Shown here piece after piece: positions 1 through 10,100 of a DNA stretch of 64,000 nt; positions within the stretch are counted from its first letter, which is position 1; the number at the start of each line of letters is the position of its first letter. Below the pieces are notes generated by a model. That model saw nothing but the letters and a program-made list of their open reading frames with translations. It was not told the DNA's origin and did not search any database. A program made the position numbers and the translations under genes. The stretch is from NCBI RefSeq assembly GCF_003332275.1, contig NZ_QOVA01000008.1:1-64000 (forward strand), in the 5' to 3' direction. The stretch is from Edaphovirga cremea (lineage in GTDB: Bacteria; Pseudomonadota; Gammaproteobacteria; Enterobacterales; Enterobacteriaceae).

Positions 1-85
1 CCGTAAGTAATCCATAGATGCAAATGTCAGATCGCGATGCGCCTGTTAGGGCGCGGCTGGCAAGAGAGCCTTATAGGCGCATATG

Positions 86-109
86 AAAAACCTCCGGCTA
101 TGCCGGAGG
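86..109 (-). terminator. Rho-independent terminator of the cdi operon
   Basis: Positions 91-98 and 102-109 form a perfect 8-bp GC-rich stem (CCTCCGGC/GCCGGAGG) with a 3-nt loop. Read on the minus strand the stem is followed by five T residues (86-90). It lies 12 bases beyond the stop of the immunity gene, so it should end the cdiB-cdiA-cdiI transcript. Confidence 0.85.
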
Positions 110-120
110 ATATTTATTCA

Positions 121-507
121 TCAACAAGATGATATTATTGGACTGACTGAAGACAGGACATCGATAACATCATCACCTGTAACTATGAGGTAATGATCGA
201 TAGGATCTCCATCATGTATATTGGCACTTTGCTCGTTAAACCATGTTAAATAATAAGATCCTTCTACTTTGTAGATCCCTGTCAACATTTGGCCATTCAG
301 TTCATCTTGCATTTTTAACAAGTCACCTTCATCAGTGACACGAAAAGAATGTATCCAGTCAAATACAACACGGATTTTTTTAGTTTTATCTGCATGACTT
401 GAAGCTAAAACTAGCTCAAGAGTTCCAAATAAATATCTAAAATCGGATAATTGGTTATGCTGCAAGCAATGCTCTTCGCAAGCAATATTCACTAATTTTT
501 CAGTCAT
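121..507 (-). CDS. cdiI: Candidate CDI immunity protein (CdiI), 128 aa
   Basis: Small acidic soluble protein with no signal peptide or membrane segment. Its start codon lies 6 nt after the cdiA stop, and its likely Shine-Dalgarno (GAGTGATGG) overlaps the end of cdiA. This is the fixed position of the immunity gene in Escherichia-type CDI operons, where the protein binds and neutralises the CdiA-CT toxin of sister cells in the cytoplasm. I do not recognise its family, so the function rests on gene order. The gene is distinctly AT-rich next to the body of cdiA, as is usual for horizontally shuffled toxin/immunity pairs. It could instead be an unrelated small ORF, but the tight coupling and the terminator just behind it argue for immunity. 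Confidence 0.8.
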   Translation of the reverse strand: MTEKLVNIACEEHCLQHNQLSDFRYLFGTLELVLASSHADKTKKIRVVFDWIHSFRVTDEGDLLKMQDELNGQMLTGIYKVEGSYYLTWFNEQSANIHDGDPIDHYLIVTGDDVIDVLSSVSPIISSC

Positions 508-513
508 ATACCA

Positions 514-1158
514 TCACTCATCATATCTAAATTTAATTCTATTCTTGCCAGACTGGATTTCTAATGTTGGCCTGCCATCAGTGCTGCGCTCTCTGACAAT
601 AACTGTTCGGCCATCAGGAAGTTTACCAACTCGGCCACCCGGGATATCTTTAATTTCAGTAGGTGCTAATGAATCAAATTCTTTATTAGCGGCGTCACTA
701 CCACCAGTTCTTTCAAAGAGCTTTGATCGCCCTGTAGTTTCTTGGCCTTTTGATGATGAAGACATCAGATCATCAACAGTTGTTTTTTGTTCACTATTCC
801 TAGCATTCTCCTCGTCCTCTGGCCCCCAACCGCCCGGCGTACCTGAACCCGTTCCACCCAGCTCTTTCTTCTGCTCATCCGTCAGATCCTTACCTATATT
901 CGGGTTCGAAGCTGCATCCGGTGCATATTTATCCTGAAGCGAATTGAGATACTTCTCAGTGATCTCGCTGGTGCCCATCATCTGTAACATAATTAGATGA
1001 TCCAGTTCATCGGACGTTATATTATCTGCCACGTCCTTGAGAGTCGCTCCAGCAAGACCCACAATACCTGCCTTGGCACCGATCTCCAGTAACTGCTCTG
1101 CAACCTTGTTACGGCATGATGCAGCGACTCCACAGACTTTCAGCACCAACGACAGCGA
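514..1158 (-). other. CdiA-CT: variable pretoxin/toxin module after VENN
   Basis: Sub-region of cdiA downstream of the VENN codons. It begins with a hydrophobic, Gly/Ala-rich entry-type segment (CGVAASCR..., IVGLAGATLKDVADN), passes through a Gly/Pro linker (GGTGSGTPGGWG) and ends in the 75-residue putative toxin. Base composition becomes more AT-rich toward the 3' end and stays so through cdiI. In known systems the CT and cdiI are exchanged together by recombination. The conserved GR, DGRT, R-x-S and GRPT residues are candidate RNA-binding or catalytic positions; this is inference. Confidence 0.65.
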
Positions 1159-4100
1159 GTTATTCTCCACCTCCACCCGTGCAGCATTCGCTCCACTGGA
1201 CGCCGAGAACGTGTCTCCGCCCACGCTACCGCCTGCCGCTACGCCCACTGCGGTGGCAAGGTTGCTGATAAAGGTCCGTTGCTCTGCATCCAGCTCGTCT
1301 ACGTTCTTGCCGTAGAACGCCTTCGACAGAGTATTGCCCATTAACGCCGCAGAGGCCATACCTCCTGCGGCACCCGCCAGCGCATCCCCGCCCTGTAACT
1401 GCGTCAGGGCGGCCGAGACAATACCGTGCAACGCAATTCGCGCCGCTTCGTTCTCTCCCGCCGCATCCTTCACCAGCTTCGACATATAGGGCGCGGCTCC
1501 TGCCGCCAAACCGCCCTGGAGGTTACCCCCCAGAATACCGGCAAGGAGCCCCGTCGCTGCCGAGGTCTCTCGCCAGAAGTCACTGCCCGGCCCGTATTCT
1601 TTCTCGGCGTCAATATAGCGGCTGTCACTCTTCACTGCCGCATCGAGTTGCTCTTTGGTAGCCTCAGGATATGCCTGACCCAATTCCTCTCTCAACTGCG
1701 CGTTTTTAGCGGCTGCCTGCTGCTCCATCGACGTCTTGTACGCATCTGCCGCCTGAATGCCCAGCGCGACCGCTTCCTTCTGGATATCCAGCTTGTCCTG
1801 GACCTTATCCTTGTCAAAGCCATCCTCCACGCTGTGGTTCGCATTCGCGGTATCTCGGCTCAGTTCCGCGACATCCTGCTGCTGACCCTCTTTATCCCGG
1901 ATGGTGATGGTGCCGTCGGCAATGGCACTTTGCGTTATGCCACTCTCCTTGCCGGAGACCTGAGCGAGACCCGTAGAAGGCAAGCCCTGTGAGCTCGGTG
2001 CGTACTGCTGGGTGTCTTTATTGAGTCCAGCCCCCCCAGACACCGTAAATCCGCCCTGTTTACCACTCCACTCCGATTCATTTTTCAGCTCACTCCAGCC
2101 AAGCGTGCCGGTATCCAGATGATTTTTATCCGCCGTGGCCTCAGAGGCCAGTACCGCTCCGTCCAGTTGGGTATGATTGCCCACCGTGATATCAAAGCCG
2201 CCTTGCCCGGCGTAAATCCCGCTCTGGTCTGTAACCGAGGTGAAGTTGTTGTGCAGCTTCCCTGCATTCGCGCTCACACTGCCTTCGACTACCGAACCAT
2301 AACAAACCGGTGGGATGCAGACGCTCAGATTCATGCCAGACGATGTGGACTTGCTGTCATACCTCGCACTGTCCTGCACGCTGGCGATGCTCAGGTCGCG
2401 TCCGATATCCGCAATCACCTTGTCAGCACTGAGTTCTGCACCGGTGAGCGTCGTGTCGCGCCCGCTGATGATAGTCAACGTGTCATCGGCATGTACCTTG
2501 CTGTTGTTATTGCTCTGGCTGCTACCGTCCTCTCGGCTCTGGTTCTGGCTGTAACCCAGCTCACCGGTAAAGCCATTCTGGCTGCCGCCCATTGAGAAAC
2601 CGACGCCCGCGCTCACCGAGTTGCCGCTGGTGCTGCTTTTCTGGGACTCGCTATCTTGCGAGGCGTTCAGGACAATATCCCGCCCAGCGTCCAGCACCAC
2701 ACTCTTGCCGCTGATATCCACGCCCTGGCCCACAATATCGTTACGGGCCTTAATCACCACCGCGTCGCCGGCTTGCAAGGTACTCCCCTGTTGCTGCTGG
2801 TGACTGTAATCCTGCTCCTGAGCCGATTTGCCCGCTGTCGCGCTGGCGCTCACCTTGAAGGCTGACGGGTTCATGTTCGACTGCATGGTCTGCGTGGCAA
2901 CAGTCAACCCGGTCTGCGCCGCGTAAATCCCGGTCAGACGCGGATCATCGCCATCCTGGGCCGAGCGGGCCGCTTTTTCTGCTGTCTGCGCGGCACTGGC
3001 CACCCAACCGGACACCTGTCCCTTGACACCGTACTGCGTTGATGAGGACTCGCTGTGGGTCTTCAGGCTGTCTTCACTCACATCAAACAGGACGTTATTA
3101 CCGCTGACGAGCAACGATTTTCCGGCGCTGATATCAGCACCATGGATGGAGACATCTTCTCCGGCCTGGAGCGAGACATTGCCATTCTGGCTCACAATCT
3201 GGCTACGCAAGGTGCTCTGCTGGTTGCTGTCTGCCGTTGAGCTAAAATCGTCCTTCTGCCAGCCGACGGTACCGCTGTAGCCATCCCCGCCAAGATTACC
3301 CACCATGGTATGGCTACCCGACTGTGCCTCGTGAATCGTGTTATTACCGGTGGTGACGGTGATATTGCCTTTATCGGCACCTATCAGCAGGTCGTTAACC
3401 GAGGTCAGTGAACTCCCTGCGATGGCCACGCTGCCTTCACGGCTGTTGATGTAAATATCAGAGCCACTGATCAGTGAGGCATTTTCCGTTGTACTGGTGC
3501 GGTCTGCCGTGCTGTTGGACTTATCCATGGCAAACGGGAGGACATCGTTACCATTGTTCGGCGCTCCATTGACGGCGCGTGCTACCGCCCCCAAACCTGG
3601 CATACCATCGGTCACACTCCAGCCTTTGCTACTGGCGCTGCTGCTCAGATGCTCCGAGTCGGTAGAGGTGACGATGGCCACATCACGCTTCGCATCCATA
3701 ATCACCGCTTCACCGGCACTGACCTGGCTACCGCGGATCAGGATATCGCCCTGGCCCTTTTCGCCGGTGGCCGTTAACTGAACGTTGCCTGACGCATTCA
3801 GGGTACTCCCGGAATTGAAGGTGCCTTCGTAATGGCTCTCACTGTTCGACGATGAGCGGCCATAGGTCATGGGTAGTGCAGCGCCCATCCCCATATCGAC
3901 ACTGGTCGCGCCTATTTCATTGGCCAGTTGTCTGACTTTGGTGATGCCGTCGCTGTCAGAGTTGACGATGTCGCGGATATTACGGATACCGTTGATAATG
4001 GGGTCGGCGACGGAAATCGTCAGGCCGCTGCTCTTGCTGGATTGTTTCGTATCCTGCGTAATGCTGTCACGGCCCGGCAGAATAGCGATGTCACTGCCCG

Positions 4101-7100
4101 TGATGTCGATATGACCGGTTTTACGCTCATTATCCCCGGCGGCGCGCCCTGCTACCACATCTGTGGCACTGAGTGTCACCTGATCGCCGGCGTTGATAAT
4201 CACGTTACCGCCCGTGGTGCCGATGATGCTGCGGGAGTCACTTTCAGTCACTTCTGCGCCTTTACGCTCAGACTTGCTGGACTGTGAACCCACCGTGACA
4301 CCAAGGTTGCCACCACTGAACACACCGCTCTTTTTGGTGCTGTTCATTTCGTAATAACTGGTGGTATTGGTCGCGGCCTCTACCGTCACATTATTTTTGG
4401 CATTCAGGGTGATATCTCCGTCAGCCGCCACGGCGGAACCCCGTATACGCAGGTCATTCCCGGCTTGCAGTGTTACGTTGTCACCGCTCAGCAGGCTGCC
4501 ATTGGCCGTGCTGCTGTGCTCTTCCCGCTGGTAGGCACTCTGGCTGCTGCTCAGAACCCCTTTACTGCTGCTGCTGCCCTGTTGCTTGAAGTGCTGTTCA
4601 TCCTGGCTGGCAGTGAGCGTGATATCCCCGGCCGCCTTGAGCCCCAGCGACCCTTGCTCACTTTGCAGCGTGCTGCCTTGCACGGTGATATCACCCTGCC
4701 CGGCGATGACGGTGATCCCCTCTTTGGCGCTGAATACGCTCCCCAGCGAGACATCGCTCGAACTCTCGGTCTCGCGCTGGCTTTGCGTTTTGCCGACCTT
4801 GCTCTGTTCGCTGTCGCTTTCGCTCAGTTGCTGGCGCGCTTCCTCGATGGTCACCTGTTGCGCACTCAGGCCAATACTGCCCGACGCACTCTCAACCTGT
4901 GCGCCCTCGGCGACAAAGTCCCCTCCCGCCAGCATCGTCACCCCGTCGCTGCCGCTCAGGGTCGTGGTGTGCAGGGTGTCGGCCTGCCGGCTGTTGCTCA
5001 CCGTCGAGGTACGGCTGTTGGCCTCCAGATGGGTGTTATTGGTGGTGGTGTCCGCCAACAGCGAGATATCCCCGCCAGCCAGTAATCCCAGTTGCCCCCC
5101 GGCCTGGACCTGGCTGCCTTGTACGGTGATATCCTGCCCCGCCTTGAGACTGAGGTTGCCGCCAGACGTCACGCTGCTGCCCAGTGCCTGCTGCCATTCG
5201 CCACTCACTTGCGCCATCCGCCCATCCGCCATGTCGATGCTTTCGCTGGTACGACTTCCCATCGCCCCGGACAGGATGTTCAGATCGGCGGTATAACTGC
5301 TGCGCGCGGTGGTGATGCTCAGGCTGTTGCTGGCGCTCAGGCTGAGGCTCTCGGTGGCACTCAGTTTCGCCCCCTGCAGGCTGATATCGCCGCCGCTCAG
5401 GCTGAGTTCCCGGGCATTCATGCCCGCCTGACGCAACGCATCCTGCAGGTTGGTACTCAGGCTGGTGCTGTCGGCCTGCACATTGATCGTATCTGCGCGG
5501 ATATCGCCGCCCTGGTGCAGGAAGCTACCGGTATCAATACCCAGCGCCTTATCGGCAAACAGATTCGCCGCATTGCTGAGGCTGTCGGTTGACAACTGCA
5601 GGTTGCCCCCGGCAATCACCGCACCATCACCACTCACGCGCACCGTGGTGTTGGCCAGATAGACTTGCGGCACCCACACAGTCTGCGGGCCGTCAGCGGT
5701 TTGTACCGTTTCGCTTACCAGCCAGACGATATCCTGCTGCAAGGCGGCAATTTGTGACGGGGTGAGGGCCACGCCGGGCACCAGATGGAAATCTTCCGCC
5801 ACCTTGATGCCGTTGTTCATCAGGGCCTGGTATTGCGCCATCGCATTGTCACCCTGCAATGACTGACGGCCGGTTAACGCCAGCAATTGCTGCGTGACCA
5901 CCTGTTGTTCGTAATACCCGTCCCCCAGGCGCTTCATCACCTGGCTGGGGTCATAGCCCACCCGTTGCAGCAGGTAATCACTGCTGAGGAAGTTGCTTTT
6001 GTTGGCAAAGCGCGGATCGGTCACCACCAGGAAAGGGCTGTCCGGCTCGGTTTGTTGGCGGAACAGGCCGTTATTGGGGATAGTGGTCGCCACGTTCGCC
6101 AGATGCTGCAGGTCGGTTAACGCCAGCTCACCCGGTGTCAGCGGCTGACTACCCCCTGCCAGGCCGGTATCTGCCGCCTGCCAGTCACCCCCCTCGATGT
6201 TGACCGCCAGGGGGTTGCGTTCCCATTCGGCACGCTCGGCGGCAGCGGCGTTCCGGGCTGCGTCCACGGCGCTTATCTGCGCCTGATTGACGGTGGTGTT
6301 TGCGAGGCTGACGCCCTGGATGCTGACGTTGCCATACCCGCTGATGATGCCATCAAGGGTGGTCAATGCGGTGGTCTCATCCAGATTGTAGGTGGGATAC
6401 CAGTGTCCTTCCGCCCGGTCATAGTGATCGACAATGACTCCCTGACGGCGTTCATTGACCGAATAACCCTGATTGACAATGTTGGCGGTCCCGTCAATGG
6501 TCAGGTTGCCATTGCTGCTGAGGGTGCTGGCATCATTGAGCAGTTGTGCGCCAATGTGCAGCGTCATGTTACCGCCGGACAGCAGGGATGCCCCGACACC
6601 GGCAGAGATCAGTTGATCCGTCGTGACGGTCCCGGTGATGCTGCGCTCACGCAGGTTGTTGTAATCCGTCACATAGGGCGCACTGGCAATATCAATAAAC
6701 CGATCGGGGCTCCACAGCTCTATCCTTTCGCTGTCGGTGGCATTCCACCAGACGGTGTTTTGATACGGGGTGGGGACAGTTCGCTGCCGCCACCCCTGAG
6801 TGCCATAGAAGGTCATGTCATAACTGCCATCGGCATTCGGGATCAGGGCCAGGTAGTTTACCCACAGGCTGATCAGGCTCCCTGTAGCGTCTTTTACCTG
6901 GACTTGCGCCTGTTTGCTGGCGGCATCCATCGCCAGGATCGTCCCATACGGATTGCTGTTGGCGGCGGTGGCGTCGTTAAAGGTCAGGCGCTGGGTCACC
7001 GGTGCCATGGAGCTGACATCGGTATTGACGTCTTCCCCGTAAGAGCGCCAGTAGTAGTTGTAAAGATGCAGATCCTCGGTGCGGGTCTGGGCGTCACGGG

Positions 7101-10100
7101 CAATATCCAGCCCTTCACGCAGGTTATGCAGGCGTTGGGCCGCTATCGTCACCTCCCCTTGTGCCTGGATCTGGCTGGCCCGGTTTTCAATCATATCCCC
7201 ACTGGTGAGGGAGAGATTGCCGGCACTGTAAATCAGTGCGCCATCCCGGTTGGTCATCGTTTCACCGGTTATCAGGCTGATGTTTTCAGTGGCGGCTATC
7301 ACCGCCTGGCTGCCGTGGTTGTCAAGGGTGCGGCTGTTGACTGACAGGGTGTCGGCCATCAGCGTGGCCTGGTTATCCAGGCTGTCGACGTCGAGAGTCA
7401 GCGTATCGGCTTCGATGCGCCCCTGATTGGTCAGCGCGCCGGTGGTGAGCGTCAGGGTGCCCGCCACCAGGGTAGCCAGATTGTTCACGGCGCGGCCAGA
7501 GAGGATTAACTCTCCGGGGAGCAACCAGTCGGCCAGATTGGTGAAAATGCCCGATAAGCGGAAGGTGACCGAGGTGTTACTGCTGAGTATATCGGTCGCC
7601 TGATGGGTGTAATCCTGCTGGAGATCCAGCGTCAGGGCCCCCCGGCTCAGCAGGGTGCCGCCGAGATTGTTCAACGTCTGTGTCGAGACGGTGAGCGCGC
7701 CACCGCTTTGAATGGTACCCCCCTGATTGGACAACGCCAGCGCCGGGACCGCACTGCCGCTGATACTCAGGTTATTGTTGGCTAACAGATAACCCTGATG
7801 ATTATCCAGCCAGTCCAGTTGTGACAGCGTCAATGTGCCAGCACTCTGTATACGGCCTGCGGTGTTATCGAGGGTTTGCGCCCTGATCGTGGTATCGGTG
7901 GTGCCCATCAGCAGGCCACCGTCGCGGTTGTTCACCTGCCGGGTGTTCAGGCTCAACGCCCCCTGACTGCTGATGATCCCCTGGGTGCTGTTATCCACGC
8001 TGTCGCTGTTCAGTGTCAGTGCCAGCGTGGACACCAGCTGGCCGCCCTGATTGTTCACTGTACTGCCGTCCAGACTCAGGCTGTCACCACTGTGAATTTT
8101 TCCCTGCTGGTTGTTGAGCGTGGTGAACCGGTAGTCGCCCGCCCCCTGGCTTATCAGGGTGCCTGCACTGTTGTCCAGTTGACGGGCCGTAAGCTGGAGG
8201 CTGCCCAGGCTGCTCATCACACCCTGGGCATTCTGTACGCGGTCGGCAGAGAGTTGCAGGCCCTGATTGGTACGCACGGTACCCTGGGTATTGTCCAACA
8301 AGCCCGCGAGTTGCACGCTGAGTTGCTGCTGGCTGTCAATGACCCCCTGGGCATTCAGCAGTTGTGCGGCGCTGATCTGCATCCCTTCGCCACTTTGCAC
8401 CTTGCCCAGGCGGTTATCCAACTGATCGTTCAAGGTCAGTTGCAGCTGTTTCTGGCTATAGAGCAGGCCGTTTTGCTGGTTATCGATGCCCTGAGCCTGG
8501 ATCTGTAACTGTTCACCCGCCAGCAGTTGCCCGCCCGCATTGTGTAAAGTCCCGGCCGGGGTCACGTTGGTGACCCCTTGCAGCAACAGGCGCGTTTGCG
8601 CACTGATTTTTCCGCCCTGGTTGTAGACGTCCTGAGCCGCACGCAGCACCAGGTTGGTCGCAGACTGCAGTATGCCGTACTGGTTGTTCCAGATGGTGAC
8701 GGTCAGGCTGGCGTCCTGCTGGCTGACGACTTCACCCTGCTGGTTATCAAAACGTTGGCTGACTGCCGTCAGCGTGCCCAGGCTGCCGATCCAGCCCTGG
8801 GTATTAAAAATGTTCTCGGCCTGCAACCGCTGCGCCCGCTGGCTGATGATGTTGCCACTGCGGTTATCCAGCGCGCGGGTGAACTGCATGTCCAGCGCGT
8901 CCAGCGCCTGGATTTCACCCTGGGTATTGACGAGGCTGAGCGCACGCACCGTGCTGCTGCCACCGCTGGCCAGTTTGCCCCCCTGGTTGTCCCAGGCCCC
9001 GGAGAGGTTCAATGCCAGCGCCTGCTGGCTCTGGACCAGCCCCTGCTGCCGGTTGTTCAGCTGTCCGCCGTTCAGTGACAGCGACCCTCCGCTTAACAGT
9101 TTGCCCTCATCGTTATTGAACAGGCTGAGTGCGCCGCCTTGCCAGGAGAGATCCTGCTGCGCCGTCAGGGTGCCCGCCTGGTTATTGACATCACCAGCGG
9201 TAGTGAGGGTGAGTTCACCGCCTGACTGCAACCTGCCTGCCGCGTTGTCCAGGCTGCCCGCCACGATCCGGGCCTGACTGCCACCCAGTGCGGTGCCCTG
9301 ACGGTTATCCCAGCGCCCTTCGGTGGTGATTTCCAGCCCATCGCCCGCGTCTATCAGCCCTTGCTGATTGTCAATCGACTGGCGGGCATCAAGGCGCAAT
9401 TGTCCCTGGCTGACCATCATCCCCTGCGCGTTGTTCACTGCCTGTGCCGCGAGGTACAGGCTCTGGCCACGGATCTCACCGGCACGGTTGTTGAGCGTGC
9501 CCTGACTGTTCAGGGTCAGGTTGCCGCCGGACAGTAACTTGCCCTGGCTGTTATCCAGCCCATTTTGCGCCGTGACGACCAGGGATGACTGGCTTTGCAG
9601 CGTGCCCTGCTGGTTAGTCAACGCCCCGACATCCAGTTGCAAACTGCCGTTGCTGCCCATGACGCCGGACTGGTTGGTCAACACCCCACTCACCCGCCAA
9701 TGCTGCGCCGTGCCGTCCAGGGCCACCAGCCGCCCACGCAGGTTAGTGAGGCTGGCGGTATCCAGGCTGAGCTGTTGTGTTTCAATGCTGCCATCGGTGT
9801 TATCCAGCATGCCGGTCAGGGCAAAACGGCTTTCCCCCGCCCCCACCTGTGACCAGACGCCCGCCTGGTTGAACAGGCTGTCGGCGGTGATGTGCCAGTT
9901 TCCGGCGCGGATTTGTGCCTGCTGGGTGTAGAGATGTCCCTGGCTGTTGATGGTGAGTTGTTCACTGTCCACCTGCGCCTGTTGCAGCACGACGTCCCCG
10001 GCCTGCGCGGTCAACACGGCCTGCCCGGCTGCCAGGCGGCTCTGGCTTAAATCCACCTGGCGACCGGTAACGCTGACCTTTTTCTGGCTCAGCAAGCTGC

